Virus record (IMG/VR): IMGVR_UViG_3300019377_000003
Span: 1-32,185 of that record
Source: a virus
DNA: 32,185 bases
Reading direction: 5' to 3' (one strand)
A program made the position numbers and the translations under genes. Position 1 is the first letter of the stretch. Each line of letters begins with the position of its first letter. A model generated the notes under the pieces. The model was not told the DNA's origin, made no database searches, and was given only the letters and a program-made list of their open reading frames with translations. This document shows, one piece after another, positions 22,650 through 29,151 of this stretch.

Positions 22650-24775
22650 TGCCGACACCGCAGATATCCCCGAGCATCTCGCGACCGATGTCAGCGACGA
22701 CAGCGCTCGGCGGCGCGACTGGTGCCGCGTACATTCCACCGCTCAGCGGTGGGCTGCGACCGCTCGCGCTGTGGGACGCACGACATGGCATCACGCTGAC
22801 GAGTGGCGCAGTGTCGAAGTGGACAGACATCATTCGCAAGCTGCCGCTCACTGACAACGGCACGACGACGCGACCACTGCATGTAGTTGACTACGAACAC
22901 TTCGGCGGCAAGAAAGTCGTGCAGTTCGACGGCGTCAACGACACGCTGCAGAACTTAGCTATCTCGCCTGCGCTCATACCAGCGGGTACGCGCCCGCACT
23001 GGTTTGCTGTGCTTCGATACCGCGGCGCGAGCGGTACTGTGTTTAGTTGCATGGACGCAGTCGTAAACGCATATACGGGAGTCCAACGCACAAACAGTCT
23101 GCTGACCTCCAACACCAATGCATACATTGCAACGGGCTCCGATCCGCTCGCTAACGTTCATGTGGTCGAAGACTTCATTTCCGCCGCGACGGGTGTCGCG
23201 ACACTTGGAATGGATGGTGTGGACGCCACCGCCGGAACCGGGCTCGTCCTGTCACAGCCCATCACGAGAGTGTGGCTCGGCAACTGGACTCTGACTTCGT
23301 TCGGCGCAGTGTCAATCGCAGCTATCGGCTGCTACGCGGCTGAGCTGACGGCGCAGCAGCGAATCGATTTGCGTGCACACTACGCGATTGCATATCCGGC
23401 GAGCGTCTCGACGTTAGCTCCACCACCGATCGGCGCCACACCGCTCGTGCTGTGGGATGCGCGAGCTGGCGTCGAGACGGTCGGCAGCGTCGTGTCGAGT
23501 TGGGTCGACACTGTTCGTGGCTTGCCGCTGTATGACAACGGGTCGACGACGCGACCGGCGTACGGGCCGGACTACAACTATTTCGGTGGGCAAAGCGTCG
23601 TGCAGTTCGACGGCGTCAACGACACGCTGCAAGCAGTGAACTTCGCGCCCGTGTTTGCTGCGAGCGCGCGCCCGCATTTTTTCGTCGTGTTTCGCTACCG
23701 CGGCGCTCTCGGCCACCTGTTTAGCGCGCTCGACAACCCTGTCGCGTACGCTGTGCCACGGATGTATCGGACGGCTGGCCTCCTTCTGGAAGCAAGCGGC
23801 GCGGGCGCGGCCACGAACGTAGGTGATCCGTTCGCTGCTGAGCACGTGCTGGAATACTTCATCACAGCTGCGGGCACCGTCAAACACGCGCTAGACGGTG
23901 TGGACGTGACCGGCGGCTCGAGCGCATCGATGCTCGGCGCCTTTCAGACGCTGTATCTCGGCAACGATCGCGGACAAGCAGGATCGTTCGGCGCAGTGTC
24001 GATCGCAGCTATCGGCTGCTATGCAGCTGAGCTGACAGCGCAGCAGCGAATCGATCTGCGCGCTTACTACGCTGCTGCGTTCCCGGCGCCTGCACTGAAC
24101 CCGTCCGACTTTCTCACGAACCTACTCGTGTGGGTCGACCCAGCGTTCGTCACGACCAGTCTCGGCAAAGTTTCCGCGCTCACCAACCGCGGCAATCAAG
24201 GCGGCGTGCTCACACAGGCAACTGCTGGATTGCGCGCGACGGTAAACGTTGCGGACGCAAGCTTCGCAAACAAGTCGACACTCAGCATCGACAACTGTTC
24301 GTATCCGCTTCCCACACCGGGATCGTATCCGGGCATGGAATGCTTTGTCGTCGGCGTGCACGCAAGCGATCCACCCGCAACGGGCGGTGGTGGGTTTCAA
24401 CGTCAGGGAAGCGACGGGGCGAATCCGGGAATGTTGCCGGCCGGTGATGCAGGGCGACTGGTGCATGGCGAGTTCGCAACAACGGCGCGCAAGTCGTCGC
24501 TTGGCCCATTCGCAGTAGACTTTGCACTGCCGTGGCTGCTCGACATGTGGTCGGCGCCGAGTGACTGGGGGCTCAGACACAATCGCGTGACCCTGTACAC
24601 GACTGGAGCTAACGGCGTCGGAGCACTGACCGGCGGAACCATTCTCAGCGACAACCGGGGCGGCGCGTACTACTTCGTCGGCAAGTGGGCTGCGTACATT
24701 CTCTGCGGCGCGAAGCAGACGCCCGCGCAACGTGCACAACTGGAGGCGTGGGTCCTCGCGACCTACGGAGTGTAG
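22649..24775 (+). CDS. Three-domain LamG/ConA-like receptor-binding fibre protein
   Basis: 708 residues from an ATG overlapping the upstream stop (TGATG); 66 in-frame residues farther upstream lie within the previous gene. Three lectin-like beta-sandwich domains follow a short Ser/Thr-rich leader: D1 about 38-248, D2 about 265-480, D3 about 486-708. D1 and D2 share L-x-LWDAR at the start, VVQFDGVNDTLQ, RPH-x-F-x-V-x-x-RYRGA, and an identical SFGAVSIAAIGCYAAELTAQ stretch near the end. D3 is diverged but ends in the same way (QTPAQRAQLEAWVLATYG). Such domains bind glycans, so this is the likely host-recognition protein. It has no recognisable attachment or intramolecular-chaperone domain. Confidence 0.75.
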   Translation: MPTPQISPSISRPMSATTALGGATGAAYIPPLSGGLRPLALWDARHGITLTSGAVSKWTDIIRKLPLTDNGTTTRPLHVVDYEHFGGKKVVQFDGVNDTLQNLAISPALIPAGTRPHWFAVLRYRGASGTVFSCMDAVVNAYTGVQRTNSLLTSNTNAYIATGSDPLANVHVVEDFISAATGVATLGMDGVDATAGTGLVLSQPITRVWLGNWTLTSFGAVSIAAIGCYAAELTAQQRIDLRAHYAIAYPASVSTLAPPPIGATPLVLWDARAGVETVGSVVSSWVDTVRGLPLYDNGSTTRPAYGPDYNYFGGQSVVQFDGVNDTLQAVNFAPVFAASARPHFFVVFRYRGALGHLFSALDNPVAYAVPRMYRTAGLLLEASGAGAATNVGDPFAAEHVLEYFITAAGTVKHALDGVDVTGGSSASMLGAFQTLYLGNDRGQAGSFGAVSIAAIGCYAAELTAQQRIDLRAYYAAAFPAPALNPSDFLTNLLVWVDPAFVTTSLGKVSALTNRGNQGGVLTQATAGLRATVNVADASFANKSTLSIDNCSYPLPTPGSYPGMECFVVGVHASDPPATGGGGFQRQGSDGANPGMLPAGDAGRLVHGEFATTARKSSLGPFAVDFALPWLLDMWSAPSDWGLRHNRVTLYTTGANGVGALTGGTILSDNRGGAYYFVGKWAAYILCGAKQTPAQRAQLEAWVLATYGV
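22763..23400 (+). repeat. LamG-like domain repeat unit 1 (D1)
   Basis: The first of two in-frame units 681-687 bases apart. Block 22916-22950 is identical over 35 bases to 23597-23631. Block 23297-23373 matches 23984-24060 at about 72 of 77 bases by eye. Between these blocks the copies differ strongly, so conservation is patchy. Confidence 0.7.
23444..24090 (+). repeat. LamG-like domain repeat unit 2 (D2)
   Basis: The second unit, paired with 22763-23400. The two strongly conserved blocks are at 23597-23631 and 23984-24060; most changes in the latter are synonymous third-base changes. The intervening segments carry many amino acid changes, which fits diversifying loops on a conserved scaffold. 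Confidence 0.7.
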
Positions 24776-24777
24776 AG

Positions 24778-25110
24778 ATGACACCACAGCTATACATTGA
24801 ACTCGACACCGAAGCGGAGCTACTGCGCTGGGAGGAGTGGGCGTGTCGCTGCTATGCAGCAGACAACTCCGCACCGTTCCCGATCCCTGACGACCCGCCG
24901 AGCACTGGTCTGACGTATCTGTACTTGCAGGGTCTTCGCAAAGCAAACGACGCAGGCGGCGTTGTGCGTCTGGACGACGAGCTGATGCGCTTCGCAACGA
25001 CAAGCGAAGTCACGATGACAGACGAAAGCACGTACTCGTTTGATCTCGCGGCGAACGCGAAGACACACGACCAGCTGAGCGCCGAGGCTCAAGCACTGTA
25101 CCCCGAATGA
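24778..25110 (+). CDS. Small acidic hypothetical protein after the fibre
   Basis: 110 residues from the ATG two bases after the fibre stop; the longer in-frame extension overlaps the fibre gene and is rejected. It is acidic (IELDTEAELLRWEEWACRCY, VVRLDDELMRFATTSEVTMT) with a Pro-rich stretch (FPIPDDPPSTG). It may be a fibre chaperone or a lysis-timing protein by position alone. The stop overlaps the next start (ATGA). No family recognised. Confidence 0.55.
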   Translation: MTPQLYIELDTEAELLRWEEWACRCYAADNSAPFPIPDDPPSTGLTYLYLQGLRKANDAGGVVRLDDELMRFATTSEVTMTDESTYSFDLAANAKTHDQLSAEAQALYPE

Positions 25111-25274
25111 CTATCAGCCCGAGCGAGTTTCACACGCCAACGCGCAGCAACGCGGCAGTGAAGCTCGCTCGGGATCTCGCAGCGATACGTCGCGAGTTGA
25201 GACTGCAAACCTATGCACTCGTCGTCGTCGGCGTGCTCGTCGTGCTGCTCGCAGTCATGATCAGGCTGAGGTGA
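25107..25274 (+). CDS. 55-residue single-TM protein, lysis module
   Basis: A short gene starting inside the previous stop (ATGA). The first 33 residues are polar and basic (NAAVKLARDLAAIRRELRLQ), likely a helix, and are followed by one C-terminal membrane segment (YALVVVGVLVVLLAVMIRLR, residues 36-55). The basic last residues fit an N-in or C-tail anchored topology. It lies at the front of the lysis genes, so it could be a holin accessory, antiholin or an inner-membrane spanin-like protein. No homologous family is recognised. Confidence 0.6.
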   Translation: MTISPSEFHTPTRSNAAVKLARDLAAIRRELRLQTYALVVVGVLVVLLAVMIRLR

Positions 25275-25676
25275 ATGACTATGAGTGAGAAGGCTCAACT
25301 CGCACTGATACAGCTCGTCGGGTTTCTCGCCGTGCTAATCGGTGCTGCGCTCGCGCTCGCTGTGTACCTGTACGTGCCCGCGCTCGCAGCACTCGGAATC
25401 CCAATCACAACTGCAGTCGGCTGGTACGTCGGCAAGCTCGTCGGGGCGCCGCTGAACCTCGTCACGATGAAAGCGGTGGACGCGCTGCCACCTGCTGAGA
25501 CTGCCGAGCTCGTGACACGCATCGCAACCAGCTCGCCACCCGCGAAGATGGTCCAAGTGCTGCAGTCGCTCGCGCCGGCTGCGCGTCAGCAGATACAGAT
25601 CATTCTCGACGACGAAGCGGCGAGCATGCGTCCACCCCCGCTCACCGGTTTAGGAGAGCCGCCCAATGAGAGTTAG
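25275..25676 (+). CDS. Putative holin-like two-TM protein
   Basis: 133 residues. Membrane segments are about 9-32 (LALIQLVGFLAVLIGAALAL) and 36-56 (PALAALGIPITTAVGWYVGK). The last 75 residues are soluble, with a helix (KMVQVLQSLAPAARQQIQII) and a Pro-rich tail. Holins form the lethal membrane holes that release the endolysin. Position directly before the amidase and the two TM segments favour this, though the long soluble tail is unusual. ATGs at 25275 and 25281 are both possible starts, hinting at the dual-start regulation known from lambda S. The end overlaps the amidase gene by 11 bases. Confidence 0.6.
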   Translation: MTMSEKAQLALIQLVGFLAVLIGAALALAVYLYVPALAALGIPITTAVGWYVGKLVGAPLNLVTMKAVDALPPAETAELVTRIATSSPPAKMVQVLQSLAPAARQQIQIILDDEAASMRPPPLTGLGEPPNES

Positions 25677-26280
25677 ATCGATTCCGCCACCCGGCGAGCC
25701 GCGCATCGTCGCAGTCGCCGAATACAAGCTCAGACATCAGCCGGCGTCGCTGCGCAACTACTCGCGGCTCGTGCGTCGTCCGACACACATCGTGCTGCAC
25801 TGCACGGACGGTTGCGAAGGCACGACGAAGGACACCGACGTCGCGACGATGTTTCAGGACCCGCACTTGGCCAAGAAACGCTCGTGCGGGTATGTCGTCG
25901 ACACTGATAGCGCGACCTGTTGCGTCGCCGATCATCACATCGCATACCACTGCGGTGTGCAGGGCAACATGCGAGGCATCGGCATCGAGCTATGCGGTCG
26001 CGCCGCGCAGACACGCGCCGAGTGGCTCGACGCGTTGAGCTTGCCCATGCTCTGCATCGCGGCGCGCCTCGTCGCGGACAAGTGCCTCGAGTGGAACATC
26101 GAGCCGCGCATCTGTACCGCGAGCGGCCTCGTCTCGGGCGAACGCGGTATCACCACGCACGCGTGGGTCAGCGAGGCGTGGAAAGAAACGAACCACTACG
26201 ACCCTGGTCTGCACTTCCCGCTCGTGTCATTCGTCCGTGCGGTTGCTGAGGCTGTGGAGCTCGCAGGCACACCCACGTGA
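25666..26280 (+). CDS. Endolysin, N-acetylmuramoyl-L-alanine amidase (Amidase_2)
   Basis: 204 residues. It cleaves the bond between MurNAc and the peptide stem of murein. The zinc-dependent Amidase_2/PGRP fold is seen in HIVLHCTDG (H45 zinc), HIAYHCGVQGNMRGIGIELC (91-110), GITTHAWVSEAWK (H165 zinc; K173), and NHYDPGLHFP (D179 as third ligand). There is no signal peptide, so export should depend on the holin. Ten cysteines are unusually many for this family. It is the central gene of the lysis module and its stop overlaps a GTG start (GTGA). Confidence 0.85.
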   Translation: MRVRSIPPPGEPRIVAVAEYKLRHQPASLRNYSRLVRRPTHIVLHCTDGCEGTTKDTDVATMFQDPHLAKKRSCGYVVDTDSATCCVADHHIAYHCGVQGNMRGIGIELCGRAAQTRAEWLDALSLPMLCIAARLVADKCLEWNIEPRICTASGLVSGERGITTHAWVSEAWKETNHYDPGLHFPLVSFVRAVAEAVELAGTPT

Positions 26281-26480
26281 GTGTCCTCGGCTACATTCTG
26301 GACGAGCTGCTGAGCGCGCTACAGCGCAACTCCGTTGATGGGCCGCCGCCTGAGCATTGGTACCCGCCTGCGAAAGTGCGCGCACAGCTCGCACTCGCGA
26401 AGCACAAATGCATGTACTGCGGCGTCGTCGACTCGAAGCATCGTCGCGTGACGAAGCCGCCGTGCACGGGGCGCGCATGA
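26277..26480 (+). CDS. Small Cys-containing protein in the lysis module
   Basis: 67 residues from a GTG that overlaps the amidase stop. The N-terminal helix (VLGYILDELLSALQRNSVDG) is followed by a Pro-rich linker and KHKCMYCGVVDSKHRR with a further Cys near the end (KPPCTGRA), a possible partial zinc site. It is coupled to the lipoprotein gene by ATGA. There is no membrane segment. The function is unknown; position among lysis genes is the only clue. Confidence 0.5.
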   Translation: MSVLGYILDELLSALQRNSVDGPPPEHWYPPAKVRAQLALAKHKCMYCGVVDSKHRRVTKPPCTGRA

Positions 26481-26698
26481 CGACGCGCATGGCATGGCTC
26501 GTGCTCGCGCTGAGCGCGTGCGGCTACCCCGAGAGCGCAGTGCAGTCGCAGCGCAACCAGATCGCGAAGCTGCAATCAGCGCTCGTCGATGTCTCGCTCG
26601 CGGCCGCGACCTACGAGTCGACTATTGCGAAGCTTACCGCGGACAACGATGCGCTGCGGCTGCGCTGCGTGTCGCTTCTGCCGGTAGCACCGCCGTGA
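26477..26698 (+). CDS. Spanin-like outer-membrane lipoprotein
   Basis: 73 residues. A lipoprotein signal (MAWLVLALSAC; lipobox LSAC, C15) precedes a 58-residue mature chain with a probable coiled coil (SAVQSQRNQIAKLQSALVDV, then STIAKLTADNDALRLR). It is small, downstream of the amidase, and coupled by ATGA, which fits an o-spanin that spans the outer membrane after murein degradation. It would imply a Gram-negative host. The partner i-spanin is not obvious: the 55- and 37-residue TM proteins are candidates. Confidence 0.65.
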   Translation: MTTRMAWLVLALSACGYPESAVQSQRNQIAKLQSALVDVSLAAATYESTIAKLTADNDALRLRCVSLLPVAPP

Positions 26699-26808
26699 GC
26701 CCCTGGAGAGCGAGAGCGCACCACCGGCGGCGTCGCGACGAGCAGCTCCTACTCGTCACACTGGCTCTGCTCGCTATCGCGGCTGCGCTCATCGCGCTCA
26801 CGCACTGA
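26695..26808 (+). CDS. 37-residue membrane peptide
   Basis: A GTG start overlaps the lipoprotein stop (GTGA). The N-terminus is strongly basic (WRARAHHRRRRDEQ), then one TM segment fills the rest (LLLVTLALLAIAAALIALTH). It is the last rightward gene of the late operon and ends four bases before the stop of the leftward glycosyltransferase. Basic-N, TM-C tiny proteins in lysis modules can act as pinholin-like or antiholin peptides or as spanin anchors. It is very short, so confidence is moderate. Confidence 0.5.
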   Translation: MSPWRARAHHRRRRDEQLLLVTLALLAIAAALIALTH

Positions 26809-26811
26809 CAG

Positions 26812-27654
26812 TCAGATCGCTTTGCGGTCTGCCATCTTGACCAAGCGCATGCGGTGACTCGTCTCGGCTGGGATCACGACGCCGGGTCGCGGCCTGAGTT
26901 TATTGCACTTGAAGGGGCGGTAATCGACGACGTGCTGCCAGCGGTTCCACCGGCGCGCGATCGTGGTCACATCGGGATGCTGACGCTGTAGCGACTGCGC
27001 CATCTCGAGTCGCCCGTCACCCTGATACAGCACGTCGGTGTTTCCGCCCTTCATCTTCATCGTCGCAATCTTCTGGCACAGAAACGCCATGAACAGGATG
27101 GTGCACCAGCCGTCCTTGAGCACGCGCAGAGACAGATCGGTGTCCTCGTTGTAGCGACCGCGCCAGCGGTGCGGCAGATCGTTCTTGATCAGGATGCACG
27201 AGTAGATCCGGGTGTTGAAGCGCATCGCGGGCCACGTGGTGCGCGTTGTCGGCGTGAACATGACGTACTCGAAGCCCGCGAGCGCGACGTTCTCGTACCG
27301 GTCGACGAAGCCCTCTGCGGCTTTGAAGATCGTGCCGTCGCAGACGGGGTGACGCCGACCGCGATGCAGTCGCCGAAACTCGCGGATGTTGTCGTCGAGT
27401 ATCCAGTGCCGCGCTGCGCCGGTGCTCACTGCGTGCTCCCACACCCAGTTGCGTGCGGGGATGCTCCCCTGGCCGAGGTTCGAAAACGGCAGCACGAGCA
27501 GCTTCGCCGGATCGATCACCGCCGCGTACTGCTCGTGCTCCTGCGGCTCGATCACGACGTGATGCGGCACGCCCATGCGCGTGAGGGCTTTCGTTGTGAG
27601 GCGGCTCTCCCAGCGCCCTTTCGAGATCACATAGATCGGGTAGTCAGGATTCAT
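26812..27654 (-). CDS. Putative GREB1/TET-associated-type glycosyltransferase
   Basis: 280 residues. The sequence opens YPIYVISKGRWESRL, followed by the highly conserved-looking PFSNLGQGSIPARNWVWEHA and RHWILDDNIREF (D87-D88 as the DxD-like sugar-nucleotide site), then RYNEDTDLSLRVLKDGW (167-183), which fits the acidic motif of a GT-A glycosyltransferase. I recognise this arrangement as the phage family linked to TET/JBP oxygenases, proposed to glycosylate oxidised pyrimidines in DNA. Its start overlaps the ParB-domain gene by 11 bases. No TET, methylase or kinase lies in the window, so the substrate is unproven. Other glycan targets remain possible. Confidence 0.6.
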   Translation of the reverse strand: MNPDYPIYVISKGRWESRLTTKALTRMGVPHHVVIEPQEHEQYAAVIDPAKLLVLPFSNLGQGSIPARNWVWEHAVSTGAARHWILDDNIREFRRLHRGRRHPVCDGTIFKAAEGFVDRYENVALAGFEYVMFTPTTRTTWPAMRFNTRIYSCILIKNDLPHRWRGRYNEDTDLSLRVLKDGWCTILFMAFLCQKIATMKMKGGNTDVLYQGDGRLEMAQSLQRQHPDVTTIARRWNRWQHVVDYRPFKCNKLRPRPGVVIPAETSHRMRLVKMADRKAI

Positions 27655-28402
27655 CGTCGTCGTCCTCGCTCCACTGCTCGGCGCTCTCAGCGAAGCGCTC
27701 GTGCGGCGGGAACCAGATCGAGACGGTCTCCTTCGTCACGGGCTGCTGAACTAGCGCTGCGAACTGCGCCATGCCCTCGTCGGTGTCGAAGCGCACCACG
27801 ACCTGGCCGCATGACTTCGGGCTGCCGTCGAACTCGGGCATGCCTGTCCACTCGGTAGCGGCGACGTCCGGGATGTTGAGATCGGGCATGCCCCAGTCGT
27901 TCAGCTCGGCGGGGTTGAACTCCTGAAGCAGCATCTCGAGGTCGAACTCACCCGCAGCACCTTTGTGCAGATAGATCGTGAGCTTCTCGCGCTCCTTCTC
28001 CGAGAGCTCGCGCGAGCAGACGCGCGCCTCCACCGCGTAGTCGAGGCCGTGCTTCTCAGCGAGCACCTTCAGCCGCTGGTGGCCGTTGTACACCTCGCGG
28101 TTCGGGCCGATCGCGAGCACCTCCACCTGACCGAACTCCTCGAAGGAGTCGAGCAGGCGCGCTGACTGCTGCGCGTTGATCTTGCGCGGGTTACGAGACC
28201 ACGGCAGCAGGTCTCGCAGCTGTACCGTTTGCGTCGCCCACGACGGCGCGCCTGTCGCCTCCGCCGCGGGCTGGGCGGGCACAGCAGCTATCGGCGGCAC
28301 AGCCTCCACCACCGGCGAGCGCTGTCGTGCGGGTGCGCGCTGCGCGACGGGCGGCGCTTTCTTCTGAGCCTTTTTCTTCGCTACCGCTGCTTTGCCAGCC
28401 AT
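27644..28402 (-). CDS. ParB/Srx-domain protein
   Basis: 252 residues. The N-terminal 50 residues are basic then Ala/Pro-rich and probably disordered. The ParB-like fold runs about 58-130: VQLRDLLPWSRNPRKI, LLDSFEEFGQ, and EVYNGHQRLKVLAEKHG with the NGHQR (106-110) nucleotide-binding box. An acidic C-terminal end (EQWSEDDDDES) follows a WFPPHERFAE segment. Such single-domain ParB proteins in phages accompany DNA methylases and base-modification enzymes, where they may act as nucleases or CTP/ATP-dependent clamps; they are not partition proteins. An AAGGA box precedes the ATG. It is the first gene of the leftward pair. Confidence 0.75.
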   Translation of the reverse strand: MAGKAAVAKKKAQKKAPPVAQRAPARQRSPVVEAVPPIAAVPAQPAAEATGAPSWATQTVQLRDLLPWSRNPRKINAQQSARLLDSFEEFGQVEVLAIGPNREVYNGHQRLKVLAEKHGLDYAVEARVCSRELSEKEREKLTIYLHKGAAGEFDLEMLLQEFNPAELNDWGMPDLNIPDVAATEWTGMPEFDGSPKSCGQVVVRFDTDEGMAQFAALVQQPVTKETVSIWFPPHERFAESAEQWSEDDDDES

Positions 28403-28466
28403 CCGGGGGTTCCTTGCTCGAGCACGGTCTGCACGGCGGCCACCAGCCTAGCTGTAGAAAGCGCAC

Positions 28467-28524
28467 TTGACACGTACGAAAGTGAGGCAACCACATTGAC
28501 GCATGGGCTGGCGGGCCGCATAGT
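28467..28524 (+). promoter_or_regulatory. Sigma70-like promoter before the small zinc-protein gene
   Basis: TTGACG (28496-28501) is 17 bases from CATAGT (28519-28524). Transcription would start near 28531, the first ATG of the downstream gene, giving a leaderless mRNA or, if the ATG at 28561 is used, a 30-base leader. A perfect TTGACA also lies at 28467-28472 without a good -10. The region 28403-28530 separates divergent genes and is the main clear promoter candidate in the window. Confidence 0.5.
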
Positions 28525-28530
28525 AAATAC

Positions 28531-28806
28531 ATGAGCAACACGGTGGACGAAGAGAGTGGAATGCGACCCAAACAGTGCGACATCTGCGAGTGCAGCCTCC
28601 TCGGGCGGGCTTACGTGGACGGGGTCACCCTGCTGGGCCCCTGGGCGAACATGTGCCTCGAGTGCCATCGCACCTGCGGATGCGGGCTTGGCACGGGCTT
28701 CGGTCAGCGGTACGAACCCGCGCTCGAGTTTGCCCCTGCCGCCCGGCGAGCGAAGCAGATCGCCCAGAAGGGCCGCCGCGTCTCAAAGAAGCGCGCCTCG
28801 CCCTGA
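28531..28806 (+). CDS. Small zinc-binding-type phage protein
   Basis: 91 residues. Cys pairs CDICECSLLGRAYVDG and MCLECHRTCGCGLGTGFGQR suggest one or two zinc sites, with a basic C-terminus (QIAQKGRRVSKKRASP). I have seen this type (CDIC...GPWANMC...GCGLGTGFGQRYE) as an uncharacterised small phage protein. The ATG at 28531 has no Shine-Dalgarno box; an in-frame ATG at 28561 (residue 11) has a weak purine stretch before it and may be the actual start. A hairpin terminator candidate lies 18 bases downstream. Confidence 0.65.
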   Translation: MSNTVDEESGMRPKQCDICECSLLGRAYVDGVTLLGPWANMCLECHRTCGCGLGTGFGQRYEPALEFAPAARRAKQIAQKGRRVSKKRASP

Positions 28807-28823
28807 ATCCGGTTTTTCTCCTG

Positions 28824-28849
28824 GCGCACGACTCGAAAGGGTCGTGCGC
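28824..28849 (+). terminator. Hairpin after the small zinc-protein gene
   Basis: gcgcacgac (28824-28832) pairs perfectly with gtcgtgcgc (28841-28849) around an eight-base loop; a T-G pair can close it to a six-base loop. It lies 17 bases after the stop codon. No T-run follows on the plus strand (GCTTCTGCG), but a T-run (TTTTTCTC) lies on its other side, which reads as As on the minus strand. It is a likely terminator or mRNA-end hairpin of a GC-rich type. Confidence 0.5.
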
Positions 28850-28877
28850 GCTTCTGCGTCTGAGAGAGGTGCCCCGC

Positions 28878-29120
28878 ATGCCACGCCCCGCCTACCGCTG
28901 TGACGACTGCTTCGAGACCGCAGCACGCTGCGCGGTGTGCCGTGAGCGGCGCGCGGACGCTGTGCGCGTCGCGCGAGCTCGCAAGCGGGCCGCTGGCCTC
29001 TGCATCGAGTGCGGCGCTCCAGCGCTCGCAGGCATGTCACGCTGCGAGGCACACCGCGTCGCGAACAACACACGCTCCGCCGACGCACACCGCGAGGCGC
29101 GCCGCACGCGGGCTAGCTAA
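28878..29120 (+). CDS. Small Cys-rich zinc-finger-like protein
   Basis: 80 residues. The first Cys cluster is YRCDDCFETAARCAVCRE, the second GLCIECGAPALAGMSRCEAH with spacing typical of a small zinc finger; the rest is Arg/Ala-rich and probably binds nucleic acid. GAGAGAGGT precedes the ATG with an eight-base gap. The longer in-frame extension upstream overlaps the previous gene and is rejected. Small zinc fingers ending in RC-x-x-H are common in actinobacterial and myxobacterial phages. Role unknown. Confidence 0.65.
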   Translation: MPRPAYRCDDCFETAARCAVCRERRADAVRVARARKRAAGLCIECGAPALAGMSRCEAHRVANNTRSADAHREARRTRAS

Positions 29121-29151
29121 AGATCGCACCTGGATCGGCCGTATTAGAAGC

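Noticed and set aside
24122-25003. 293-residue antisense frame over the fibre end and the 110-residue gene
   Set aside because: Arg/Cys/Ser-rich shadow without a start signal, opposite to coupled rightward genes.
26804-26815. CTGACAGTCAG palindrome between two convergent stop codons
   Set aside because: The loop is one base, too short for a hairpin, and both arms contain stop codons, so symmetry follows from TGA on both strands.
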